Source: Thiomicrospira sp. UBA5634 (lineage in GTDB: Bacteria; Pseudomonadota; Gammaproteobacteria; Thiomicrospirales; Thiomicrospiraceae). Taken from it: a stretch of 13,182 bases of DNA. Position 1 is the stretch's first letter, and each line of letters opens with the position of its first letter. Position numbers and translations under genes: made by a program. The stretch is taken from assembly GCA_002421475.1 (NCBI GenBank), contig DIJW01000116.1:1-13182 (forward strand), read 5' to 3'. Under the pieces are notes generated by a model that searched no databases, was not told the origin of the DNA, and saw nothing but the letters and a program-made list of their open reading frames with translations. Of this stretch, positions 1 through 6,223 are shown in pieces.

Positions 1-16
1 TCAACCGCCTGGCCTG

Positions 17-25
17 TGCTATAAT
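17..25 (+). promoter_or_regulatory. Extended -10 element upstream of infA
   Basis: The sequence TGCTATAAT contains a perfect TATAAT (20-25) preceded by TGn, an extended -10 element, 41 bases before the infA start codon. A -35 element at normal spacing would fall at or before the left edge of the window, so it cannot be judged. Assigning this promoter to infA is an inference from position. Confidence 0.6.
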
Positions 26-66
26 CCGCTCCAATTTTAACCAAAGGACACTCCTAGAAAGGACTT

Positions 67-285
67 ATGGCAAAGCAAGACGTAATCGAATTTGAAGGCA
101 CCGTTTTAGAAACACTGCCTAATACCATGTTCAAAGTTCAACTTGAAAATGGCCACGAAATTCTCGCCCACATCTCAGGTCGTATGCGTAAAAACTATAT
201 CCGCATCCTTGCAGGTGACAAGGTCAAAGTTGAGCTAACGCCCTATGACCTAACCAAAGGCCGCATCACTTACCGCGGTAAATAA
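67..285 (+). CDS. infA: Translation initiation factor IF-1
   Basis: This 72-residue protein is translation initiation factor IF-1, an essential cytoplasmic factor that binds the ribosomal A site on the 30S subunit and assists IF-2 and IF-3 at initiation. The whole chain is a single S1/OB-fold domain. It begins [13 protein letters not shown] and carries the family signatures [13 protein letters not shown] (about residues 35-47) and the C-terminal [10 protein letters not shown]. The length equals the usual bacterial length. An AAAGGA ribosome binding site lies just before the ATG at 67. The gene has its own -10 element upstream and a strong hairpin terminator downstream, so it appears to be transcribed alone. 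It is a core gene and marks the left border of the accessory region. Confidence 0.98.
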   Translation: MAKQDVIEFEGTVLETLPNTMFKVQLENGHEILAHISGRMRKNYIRILAGDKVKVELTPYDLTKGRITYRGK

Positions 286-311
286 ACGTTACTCAAATGA
301 GTCGTTTAACG

Positions 312-341
312 AAAAAAGCCAGCTTAATAGCTGGCTTTTTT
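312..341. terminator. Bidirectional intrinsic terminator between infA and the accessory cluster
   Basis: A perfect stem GCCAGCT (318-324) / AGCTGGC (329-335) with a four-base TAAT loop is flanked by six A residues on the left and six T residues on the right. On the plus strand this is a classic rho-independent terminator 26 bases after the infA stop codon. Because of the A run it also works as a terminator for minus-strand transcription, and it sits just past the stop codon of the truncated HAD frame. Confidence 0.92.
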
Positions 342-347
342 GTTTCG

Positions 348-476
348 CTAACCACCGGCTTGCTGCCAAAAACTCGACACATCCACACCCAATGCAGAAA
401 TAAAGTCATACTCCTGCATATTGCCGGGCGCTAAAGTGCCGTCAAAGTCATACACGATTACAAAGGGTTTAGTCAC
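348..476 (-). pseudogene. Truncated HAD-family phosphatase (N-terminal stump)
   Basis: A 42-codon frame starts at GTG (476-474), overlaps the 3' end of the upstream gene, and ends at TAG (350-348). An AAGGA ribosome binding site lies about ten bases upstream. It encodes VTKPFVIVYDFDGTLAPGNM and continues with QEYDFISALGVDVSSFW. DFDGT is HAD motif I, with Asp10 as nucleophile and Asp12 as general acid, and the following residues match a recognised family of HAD hydrolases that are normally a few hundred residues long. The rest of the protein is absent: the frame stops within a few residues of the FW position and infA's terminator follows directly. It therefore looks like the remnant left when a deletion or insertion joined the accessory cluster to the infA region. 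A functional 42-residue peptide cannot be excluded but is unlikely. Confidence 0.75.
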
Positions 477-1155
477 TTACCGAATTTCCTTTTGGCTTGC
501 CTTGGGTGAACATAAGGTGCTCAATAGCGCGAATACCTGAAACCTCATAGTCAATTTTTTGCCTATACTTGCTAACAAATCCTGTCGCGCCATCTTCTTT
601 CAACACCCTATGACAATAAGCCACATAGGACGCATAATAAGAAATGTCATTGAGATGGAGCTGGTTAATATGCGCATCCGCTCCTTTTAAAAAGCGATAA
701 ACTCGGCTATCCCAAATCGGGAAAACCGCTGGATTAATAAAATGCAGCAGCTTTGACAGCCCAACCAGCGAATTATTAATTAAGGGTTTGAGTTTCTCTA
801 TCTGCTCAAAATCAATCTCTTCCTGCGTTGAAATTGATTTATGCTGGTTCAGAATCTTAACAGCCTGATCTAGCTCGTTACGATAATCCTCTCCCTTAAA
901 CTTTAAAATCGTAGGCATCCAGCTATAGGTAAACCCACACCCAATGACCACATCCAATTTTTCTAAAAGTTTTTTGGGGCGAAAAAATTCAACAAAGTAA
1001 GGATAAACTTCCACATATTGATCACTTGTTGTGTCTAACGAAATCAAGAAGTCTTCCGCATTGTCCAGAACCTTTTTGGCATCTAAAACGTCGATAAAAT
1101 TGGCTTGCACCCCTATAAATCTCATATAGTATCTATGGTTGAAATCGTAAATCAT
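469..1155 (-). CDS. Conserved protein of unknown function (228 residues)
   Basis: I do not recognise this protein with certainty. It is soluble, with no signal peptide or membrane segment. Its most striking stretch is GLSKLLHFINPAVFPIWDSR (residues 132-151), which has the look of a conserved core motif, with a later segment IRAIEHLMF near the C-terminus. The layout weakly recalls helix-hairpin-helix DNA glycosylase-like proteins, but that is only an impression. The chosen ATG at 1155 lies three bases after the stop codon of a DUF2779 3' remnant (1159-1206), as expected for a formerly coupled operon gene. No strong ribosome binding site is visible there, and an in-frame ATG at residue 11 is an alternative start. 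Its 3' end overlaps the truncated HAD frame. Its context is a nuclease-rich accessory cluster. Confidence 0.8.
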   Translation of the reverse strand: MIYDFNHRYYMRFIGVQANFIDVLDAKKVLDNAEDFLISLDTTSDQYVEVYPYFVEFFRPKKLLEKLDVVIGCGFTYSWMPTILKFKGEDYRNELDQAVKILNQHKSISTQEEIDFEQIEKLKPLINNSLVGLSKLLHFINPAVFPIWDSRVYRFLKGADAHINQLHLNDISYYASYVAYCHRVLKEDGATGFVSKYRQKIDYEVSGIRAIEHLMFTQGKPKGNSVSD

Positions 1156-1158
1156 TGA

Positions 1159-1206
1159 TTAAAGACTCTGTAATTTCTGATAAATCCGCACCATCGGGAG
1201 CGTATC
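1159..1206 (-). pseudogene. 3' remnant of a DUF2779 gene
   Basis: On the minus strand this stretch reads DTLPMVRIYQKLQSL followed by TAA (1161-1159). The intact DUF2779 protein encoded at 2698-4161 ends DTLAMVRIYQSLKQVS. The two match codon for codon in the same frame from the GAT codon on, and similarity stops abruptly upstream of that codon. The remnant is thus the last 15 codons of a second DUF2779 gene, or the original 3' end displaced when the nuclease pair was inserted. The ATG of the 228-residue gene follows its stop codon by three bases, suggesting the ancestral order was DUF2779 then the 228-residue gene. Confidence 0.7.
1179..1206 (-). repeat. Direct repeat copy 1 (DUF2779 3' end)
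   Basis: These 28 bp match 2721-2748 at 25 of 28 positions, in the same orientation. The two copies bracket the nuclease gene pair. Two of the three differences are synonymous in the DUF2779 frame (GTG/GTA, CGG/AGG); the third changes Ala to Pro. Confidence 0.75.
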
Positions 1207-1265
1207 TGGACTAGCTACATTCCTACTTAAACAAAGCCATTTATTTTTAGACTTCGTTATTCGCT

Positions 1266-2006
1266 TCAATTACGTTGCTGTTGTTCGGGCAGACCTTTCT
1301 GAATAATGAAATCAACGACTGCCTTGTGCTTTTCATATAAGACACTCGCCTTTTCAAACAGGTCTTTATCATCAATTACCTTCCTTTCAAGCAGTACAAG
1401 ATAATGCTCAATAAAAACAATAGCGTCACTTGTAAGTTCAGCCTTTGACTCATTAATGAAACCTTTTAATGCATCGTATAACATTTGATAGCTCATTGGT
1501 TTCCACGAATCTTTAGTTGGGCTTTCTTCGTCAGGGGTGAGGTAAATATAAAATGGTCTGAATCCTTTAAAATCTTCCTGAACAATTTTTTGATACCGCT
1601 CTAATTGCCCATCTGACTCGCTAGATTTAACCTTATTTTCAATGACAAATATTTGCTCATTTATCTCACTCAAAATCACAAGGTCAATATGTTTATACTC
1701 TCGCCAAACCTTAACGTCCTCATAACTCGCCAGCTCAAACATTAAATGCTCTTTCCCAGCGTCGTATCTAGCAAAAAAGTGTCGTAGAAACTTTTTCAAT
1801 ATAGCATCACCCACACCCAAACCTGAGCGGGGATCCAAAAGCACACTTAAAGCATTGGAATGCCTTATTTCATAATGATTCATGCCTACAGCTTCAAATA
1901 TATTGAAGCTTTCAAACTTTTGTTTAAAGTAAATATCGCCTTCCAAAGCGTGCAAAAAAGAGATAAATTTATCTTTTTCTGGAACCTCTGTTGAATTTGA
2001 ATTCAT
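1266..2006 (-). CDS. PD-(D/E)XK nuclease family protein (PDDEXK_4-like), N-terminal half
   Basis: This 246-residue protein is a probable restriction-endonuclease-fold nuclease. The motifs appear in family order: E46 with HSNALSVLLDP (49-59), D108 in HIDLVIL, the E123-x-K125 pair in VIENKVKSSE, and QLERY (134-138). Together D108, E123 and K125 form the metal-binding and catalytic PD-(D/E)XK set, so the active site looks intact. Known relatives usually continue with a second domain after the helix that here reads SVLYEKHKAVVDFI (221-234). This protein ends 12 residues later, so it looks C-terminally shortened. The upstream partner gene (2003-2665) encodes what looks like the missing domain and overlaps this start by four bases (ATGA), implying translational coupling. 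DNA cleavage is inferred; the substrate is unknown. Confidence 0.85.
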   Translation of the reverse strand: MNSNSTEVPEKDKFISFLHALEGDIYFKQKFESFNIFEAVGMNHYEIRHSNALSVLLDPRSGLGVGDAILKKFLRHFFARYDAGKEHLMFELASYEDVKVWREYKHIDLVILSEINEQIFVIENKVKSSESDGQLERYQKIVQEDFKGFRPFYIYLTPDEESPTKDSWKPMSYQMLYDALKGFINESKAELTSDAIVFIEHYLVLLERKVIDDKDLFEKASVLYEKHKAVVDFIIQKGLPEQQQRN

Positions 2007-2665
2007 TCTTCACCTCCCTGCGAAATTCCGCCAGCTACACTAGCTTTATGTAGATCACTTAAAAACTCACGAATGGCATCCTCTACTTTTTTATTTAGCT
2101 CACTGGATTCAATTTCCTTCTCAATACGATCGTACAGGCTACCAACAAAGCTTTCGTCAATATGTTTCTTATACATTTCGTTAAGGTTCTCGTCGCGCTC
2201 AACAAGGCTGCATGAAAACAGCTTGTTCCATGTGCCACCACGCTTTACTTTCTCTTCGTTTATTAAAGAACCAAGCTTATATCTCATGTCATCATCGTCC
2301 ATCGGGCCAAGAACAAGTGCCAACCTTAAAGAAGTTTCTTTAAGTTCAACCTCCCAAAAAAAAGGGAACCAGACATCATGATTATTACGCCCTTTTTTAT
2401 TAAAAACATTCTTGTTTAAATCTATAAATTTATTGGAAGCTTCTGAAACAGAAGTCTGCCAGCTTGGATGATAGAAACCTATATACCGTGAACTACATGT
2501 CAAACCTAGCCATGAGTTAGATTTATCAAAATGCTCCTTTAGCACATCACGAAATAAAAACCGTTCATCTCGGTCGTCATAAATATTTTTACGAATATAG
2601 TCGATAATATTTTGATGCTGAGCATAAATGCGCTTCGCAACTTTTTCTAATTCATCTTCTGTCAT
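2003..2665 (-). CDS. Partner of the PD-(D/E)XK protein; resembles the family's C-terminal domain
   Basis: This gene encodes 220 residues from the ATG at 2665. I chose that start because GAGGA sits seven bases upstream and the ATG follows the DUF2779 stop codon. A longer frame to 2758 exists but would overlap DUF2779 by 61 bases, and its extra codons are explained by the DUF2779 frame. The protein opens with KRIYAQHQNIIDYI (11-24), the same Y-x2-H-x4-D-x-I pattern that ends the downstream nuclease. It continues with YIGFYHPSW, FFWEVEL and LRLALVLGPMDDDDMR, which resemble the C-terminal domain of larger PDDEXK_4-type proteins. No nuclease motif is present in it. It probably pairs with the nuclease encoded immediately downstream, with which it overlaps by four bases. 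The base composition is distinctly AT-rich compared with the DUF2779 gene upstream. Confidence 0.8.
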   Translation of the reverse strand: MTEDELEKVAKRIYAQHQNIIDYIRKNIYDDRDERFLFRDVLKEHFDKSNSWLGLTCSSRYIGFYHPSWQTSVSEASNKFIDLNKNVFNKKGRNNHDVWFPFFWEVELKETSLRLALVLGPMDDDDMRYKLGSLINEEKVKRGGTWNKLFSCSLVERDENLNEMYKKHIDESFVGSLYDRIEKEIESSELNKKVEDAIREFLSDLHKASVAGGISQGGEE

Positions 2666-2697
2666 CACCCATTCCTCGGTTTCAATTGATATTCGAA

Positions 2698-4161
2698 TCA
2701 GCTCACTTGTTTTAAACTTTGATAAATCCTTACCATCGCGAGCGTATCCAATCGGCAATAGGCCAATAAAGCTTGGCGAATACTGTCGCGTTGGTTTGGG
2801 TCTTTTAGGCGATGTAGATTGGCAAAGGTGTCCATCGCCATGCCGCCGTTTTGGATTTCGAGTTGCTTGTAGTCCAGCTCGGGGTCGTTAGGGAACATCG
2901 CCGGTAATACCGATTTGATGGAAAAACTGCCATTAAAATCCGGGTGGTAATAGCCAAGGTTTCTAAAAGGTACAATCAGGTCTTTAAATCGGCTGATCAG
3001 TGCTTCAAGCGCATCGGCGTGCTGAGGAAATTGTTTTGCAAGCTCTCTAATACGGCTAATTTCAAAGCTTTGGTTGAAAGCGATAATACTGCCCTGCTCG
3101 CCTAAATCGTTAAGCATCTGCACGACCAGGCCTGGTCGTGGGTCGCTATGTTCATCGCCAAGATATTCTTTATGCTCTAGCTCACCGCTTTCATGCAGGA
3201 TATGCAGCGAGTATTGAAATGGCATTTGCATATAGGGCTTTTGACCGTCAAAACGCGGAATGGCTTCCATAAAGGTTTCAAAGTCAAAAAAGTATAGCGG
3301 ATAGACTAAATCCGCCATAAAGTCTTGAATGATATGCGGCTGAATTAATGGCTGGCGGGTACTGGCGGTTTCAACTTGAATCCGTTGCACCGGACTAAGT
3401 GATTCGGTGGGCGGAATGTCAGCATACTGCACGATGCCTCGATGATATAAATCAAACTTTTTCGCCGAGTTCATGCGATAGAGGTTAAACACGGAAACGT
3501 CCGGCACGTCTCGCCAACAATGGCTTTTAAAATCACAACTATGTGGATCATCGCAGTGTGAGCCAATTAACATTTGGGGTTCGTCGGCTTTTAACATGGC
3601 CTCCATTCCCGCTTGATATTCATGTACGTCTTCCACTAATGTCAGCACATCTTCTGTAATGTCTTCTATCGTAAAAAGTCGCTGAATATCCAACTCACCT
3701 TGACGAAGATATTGATTGTTGACGTGAACGATATGAATGCGTCCAAGCGTTAAAACTTCGGACAGCGAGTACCATTGCACAGCGGCATCTTTAAGGTGAT
3801 AGTCTTTTACGCCGGTGGACGCTTTGACTTCATAGACATCCCAACCATCGCCGTTTTTAACCAGAATGTCAGCCATCGCAAAAATGCCATTTTGCTTAAA
3901 CGCGGCCTCATAAATAACCTCAACGCCATCCGCAATCAATTGACGAGTTTGTTCAACCATGCCGTCAAAGTTTTGGGTATCAAATTCAATTTCAATGCCG
4001 CCGGGAAATAATTGACAGGCTAGATCACCCACCGTGTGTCCTGTATCAAACAAGGCTTGTTGTGCCGCGTCGGGTTGATCGCGCAGTTCAGGACGGTGTT
4101 TTAATAACCACAGTGATTTATGACACTGTAAACCACGAATGAATTGAGACTTTGAGAGCAT
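2698..4161 (-). CDS. DUF2779 protein: Cas4-like nuclease domain plus DnaQ-like exonuclease domain
   Basis: This 487-residue protein combines two nuclease-like modules. The N-terminal half resembles Cas4/AddB-type nucleases. C13 (GLQCHKSLW) plus C203, C209 and C215 could hold an iron-sulphur cluster, and D98 with E111-V-K113 forms a PD-(D/E)XK active site. The C-terminal half (about 285-480) is the DUF2779 exonuclease-like domain. It has D293 and E295 in FFDFETF, a second motif IIAFNQSFE (359-367), and YCRLDTLAMV (468-477) with D472, which fits a DnaQ/DEDD-type exonuclease. An AAGGA site lies six bases before the ATG. Sixteen bases separate it from the gene upstream, so it probably belongs to the same operon. 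One ACCAGGCCTGGT palindrome lies within it (3125-3136, encoding RPGLV). Substrate and biological role are unknown; nucleic-acid processing is the family-based inference. Confidence 0.88.
   Translation of the reverse strand: MLSKSQFIRGLQCHKSLWLLKHRPELRDQPDAAQQALFDTGHTVGDLACQLFPGGIEIEFDTQNFDGMVEQTRQLIADGVEVIYEAAFKQNGIFAMADILVKNGDGWDVYEVKASTGVKDYHLKDAAVQWYSLSEVLTLGRIHIVHVNNQYLRQGELDIQRLFTIEDITEDVLTLVEDVHEYQAGMEAMLKADEPQMLIGSHCDDPHSCDFKSHCWRDVPDVSVFNLYRMNSAKKFDLYHRGIVQYADIPPTESLSPVQRIQVETASTRQPLIQPHIIQDFMADLVYPLYFFDFETFMEAIPRFDGQKPYMQMPFQYSLHILHESGELEHKEYLGDEHSDPRPGLVVQMLNDLGEQGSIIAFNQSFEISRIRELAKQFPQHADALEALISRFKDLIVPFRNLGYYHPDFNGSFSIKSVLPAMFPNDPELDYKQLEIQNGGMAMDTFANLHRLKDPNQRDSIRQALLAYCRLDTLAMVRIYQSLKQVS
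2721..2748 (-). repeat. Direct repeat copy 2 (within the intact DUF2779 3' end)
   Basis: This 28-bp segment encodes DTLAMVRIYQ's first nine codons plus one base in the intact DUF2779 gene. It matches 1179-1206 in the same orientation with three mismatches. The interval between the copies contains only the two-gene nuclease module. Confidence 0.75.
3121..3140. repeat. 20-bp perfect palindrome containing ACCAGGCCTGGT (copy 1)
   Basis: CACGACCAGGCCTGGTCGTG is a perfect 20-bp palindrome inside the DUF2779 gene. The core ACCAGGCCTGGT (3125-3136) recurs five more times in the window. It is read here as CGA-CCA-GGC-CTG-GTC on the minus strand (RPGLV). Confidence 0.9.
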
Positions 4162-4177
4162 CCTTTATCCTTTTTTA

Positions 4178-4531
4178 TTATTGTGCCGCCACTATAAAGG
4201 GTTGAACCCGTTTAATAAAGTCTTCAACCGTTGGTTGATATGCGGGGTTCTCAATATCATCGGCGTAGTCTAAGTCAAAAATCTTCAAGTACGCGTCTCC
4301 ATTCTCATAGCCAGATTCGATTTCAAACATAGATGATCCCGTCTTACGGCTTTCACTCACAAATGCAAAGTTATATGGTGCTAATAAGCTAGAACCAACG
4401 GTATGTTTCTGATAAATGTATAGCAAAACTTCTGAAGGAAAGGTTTGATTCCAAATAGGTTCAAATAAGTTTTCAACAAACTTATAGGTGGTCGAATCTT
4501 GCTTGTTATCATCAATAAATAATTTAGTCAT
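4178..4531 (-). CDS. Small protein of unknown function (117 residues)
   Basis: I do not recognise this family. The chosen ATG at 4531 (MTKLFIDDNKQD) overlaps the last eight bases of the upstream gene, suggesting coupled translation; another in-frame ATG lies two codons earlier, at 4537. The product is acidic and soluble, with aromatic-rich stretches such as FEPIW and FDLDYADDIENPAY and no membrane segment or recognised motif. It is the third of three small genes in a row; the two before it are paralogues of each other, but this one shows no clear similarity to them. DUF2779 follows 16 bases downstream. The compact acidic character would suit a binding or immunity-type protein, but nothing in the sequence proves that. 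Confidence 0.7.
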   Translation of the reverse strand: MTKLFIDDNKQDSTTYKFVENLFEPIWNQTFPSEVLLYIYQKHTVGSSLLAPYNFAFVSESRKTGSSMFEIESGYENGDAYLKIFDLDYADDIENPAYQPTVEDFIKRVQPFIVAAQ

Positions 4532-5021
4532 CGTCATCGAACGTTTCGTCCCAAAAGGCTTTTCGTTTAACACATGTTTTTAGTGCTGTTGCATAATCCA
4601 TTACCCAAAAAACATGACGGTTGTCGGTAGCCGCCTGTTCCGGATCGCCATATTTAGCCGATAAAGCTTGGTAAGCCGGATCACCCTTTTGGATATCAAT
4701 GGCAATCGAACCTAAATAAGGCCACGACATCATTCCGAGCGGTACAACATCAGTGACCCGATAAACTTTTACGTTGGGAAAATTCTGTGCCATAAAGCTT
4801 AAAAATTCCTGGCGTGCATCCAAATCTATATAGTCAGACGTTACATCTATGTATTCTGACTCCACACAAAACCGACCGAAATCTGTAGGCACAGGTTTTT
4901 TAAATACTAAAAACTCTTTATACAATCGGTGAAATACAAACCAATACCCATCCCGCTTGAGATCATAGGAAATCAACTCTTCAATTTCTTTGATAAATTC
5001 ATCTTCTATCATTTCATCCAT
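4524..5021 (-). CDS. Tandem paralogue 2, unknown function (165 residues)
   Basis: This protein of unknown function is a clear paralogue of the gene at 5094-5552. Both share LKRDGY-FVF near the N-terminus, ENFPNVK or QNFPNVK in the middle, MMWPYLGSIA or MSWPYLGSIA, an identical segment from QKGDPAYQALSAKYGDPEQ to DNRHVFW, and a RxAFWDE acidic tail. Conserved Trp, Tyr and Pro residues suggest a compact globular fold; there is no signal peptide or membrane segment. The start is uncertain: I use ATG at 5021, but an in-frame GTG at 5030 would add three residues. Neither has a strong ribosome binding site. The 3' end overlaps the next gene by eight bases. The 93-bp near-identical core relative to its neighbour points to recent duplication or gene conversion. 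Confidence 0.78.
   Translation of the reverse strand: MDEMIEDEFIKEIEELISYDLKRDGYWFVFHRLYKEFLVFKKPVPTDFGRFCVESEYIDVTSDYIDLDARQEFLSFMAQNFPNVKVYRVTDVVPLGMMSWPYLGSIAIDIQKGDPAYQALSAKYGDPEQAATDNRHVFWVMDYATALKTCVKRKAFWDETFDDDD
4605..4697 (-). repeat. 93-bp duplicated core, copy 2
   Basis: This segment matches 5172-5264 at 90 of 93 positions with no gaps, in the same orientation and 567 bp apart. It encodes the identical core of the two paralogues. The sequence outside it is much more diverged. Confidence 0.88.
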
Positions 5022-5093
5022 GGTTTTCACTCAATTAGCGTATTTCGACAAACAATATCAGCAGCAAATAAAAGACGCGATGTAACGAATTGC

Positions 5094-5552
5094 TTAGTCG
5101 TCTTCTAACTCTTCATCCCAAAAGGCTTCTCGTCTGCTATGGGTATCCACTGCAACTTCATAAGGCATACACCAAAAAACATGACGATTGTCGGTAGCCG
5201 CCTGTTCTGGGTCGCCATATTTAGCCGATAAAGCTTGGTAAGCCGGATCACCCTTTTGGATATCGACCGCAATCGAACCTAGGTATGGCCACATCATTGT
5301 TCCAACCGGCACAAAATCCATAACCTCGTACAATTTTACGTTGGGAAAATTCTCGGCCATAAAGTCCAAAAATGCTTGTCTCGCATTACTGTCTGTGTAT
5401 TTTTGATCCAGCCAAAACCCATCTAAGTCTGGTGGTATAGGTTTATGAAATGCTTTAATGTCGTTATATAGCGTGTTAAAAACAAACAAATATCCATCTC
5501 GCTTTAGCTCAGTGACAACCAGTTCTTCTATCGTTTTAATTATTTGCGGCAT
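5094..5552 (-). CDS. Tandem paralogue 1, unknown function (152 residues)
   Basis: This is the first of the two tandem paralogues. I place the start at ATG 5552 (MPQIIKTIEELVV) because GAGGA (5558-5562) lies five bases upstream; the longer frame beginning at 5564 lacks such a site. The start overlaps the end of the esterase gene by 17 bases, so the two are probably co-transcribed. The chain shares LKRDGYLFVF, AENFPNVKLYEV, MMWPYLGSIAVDIQ and the identical 93-bp-encoded core with its neighbour, and ends in an acidic tail EELEDD. No catalytic motif is recognisable. Duplicated small acidic proteins with a conserved core and variable ends are sometimes immunity or antitoxin proteins, but this is only a possibility here. 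Confidence 0.82.
   Translation of the reverse strand: MPQIIKTIEELVVTELKRDGYLFVFNTLYNDIKAFHKPIPPDLDGFWLDQKYTDSNARQAFLDFMAENFPNVKLYEVMDFVPVGTMMWPYLGSIAVDIQKGDPAYQALSAKYGDPEQAATDNRHVFWCMPYEVAVDTHSRREAFWDEELEDD
5172..5264 (-). repeat. 93-bp duplicated core, copy 1
   Basis: This is the partner of 4605-4697, with three mismatches in 93 ungapped positions. None of them alters the encoded protein over the shared core. The sharp drop in identity at both ends is what gene conversion or selection on the core would produce. Confidence 0.88.
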
Positions 5553-6120
5553 ATTTTTCCTCACTCGCTAAAAAACCGTAAACACGTTCAAAATGTTGTT
5601 CAATATTTTTAAAACTATGATCTCCGCCCTCTTCAAGAATCGTTTCTGCACTTGGCAGTGTTTTTAAGGCTTGCCGATAATCCAGAACTTCATCGCCTTT
5701 TTGCAGCATCAAAAGATAATGTTCCGGTTTCGGTTCATTAACAACAAATTTACTTAAGGATTCGGCATGGTGTTTTTGCCATTCAAAATGCGCGCCGTCA
5801 TAAAAGTTTTGCACTTGACCGATTTCGTTCATTAATAGCACATCCGGTCTTATCGCCGGGTTAATTAATACCGCCTTTAAGTTAAATTGCTCTGCTAAAT
5901 GCATGGCATAAAAGCCACCCAATGAAGAGCCAATCAAGCCAAGCGGTTTATCGCGTTGACAAACCGCTATACAATCCGACAGCGTCTGTATTGCTAATTG
6001 CGGTACAGGCGATAATGATGGCGCAAAAAAATCTATCGCGTGCATTTTGAAATATTCTCGAAAAGCTTGCGCTTTACTTCCCATGCCGCTGGAGGCAAAG
6101 CCATGAATATAAATAATCAT
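5536..6120 (-). CDS. YqiA/YcfP-family alpha/beta-hydrolase (probable esterase)
   Basis: This 194-residue cytoplasmic protein belongs to the small alpha/beta-hydrolase family that includes E. coli YqiA (UPF0227). It begins MIIYIHGFASSGMGSKAQ, the family's oxyanion-side HGF motif. The nucleophile elbow is GSSLGG with Ser66, the acid is Asp143 in QKGDEVLDY, and the base is His168 in GGDHSF. The length is normal and the triad complete, so it should be an active carboxylesterase; the natural substrate is unknown for the family. AAAGGA lies upstream of the ATG, and a 103-bp gap separates it from the 302-residue gene, so it may start a new transcript. Its 3' end overlaps the first small paralogue, making it the likely promoter-proximal gene of that series. 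It is not an obvious defence gene and may be older than its neighbours. Confidence 0.9.
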   Translation of the reverse strand: MIIYIHGFASSGMGSKAQAFREYFKMHAIDFFAPSLSPVPQLAIQTLSDCIAVCQRDKPLGLIGSSLGGFYAMHLAEQFNLKAVLINPAIRPDVLLMNEIGQVQNFYDGAHFEWQKHHAESLSKFVVNEPKPEHYLLMLQKGDEVLDYRQALKTLPSAETILEEGGDHSFKNIEQHFERVYGFLASEEKYAANN

Positions 6121-6223
6121 GATATTCCTTTATGTGACTTGTAGGTTGTTCTAAAAACCAACTCAACATTAATCGCTTTCTATGTCGTCACAGCAACCCT
6201 GAAAATTAGATACTTGATGACGC

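Noticed and set aside
2073..2381. Open frame on the plus strand, antisense to the 220-residue gene
   Set aside because: Serine-rich low-complexity translation without a recognised motif, fully antisense to a supported gene; typical shadow frame.
2666..2758. N-terminal extension of the 220-residue gene up to ATG 2758, whose YARDGKDLS residues seem to recur at 1179-1206
   Set aside because: The repeat is explained by the DUF2779 reading frame, which matches codon for codon (DTLxMVRIYQ). A better start with GAGGA exists at 2665.
2628..4011. Plus-strand open frames across the DUF2779 gene
   Set aside because: Both are antisense to a strongly supported coding sequence with many domain motifs and show no homology features.
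4605..5264. CRISPR-like or tandem repeat array
   Set aside because: Only two copies 567 bp apart, within coding sequence of paralogous genes; this is gene duplication.
6178..6192. Possible third WYL operator (TGTCGTCA half-site) upstream of the esterase gene
   Set aside because: The opposite half-site is absent at the expected five-base spacing, so there is no inverted repeat.
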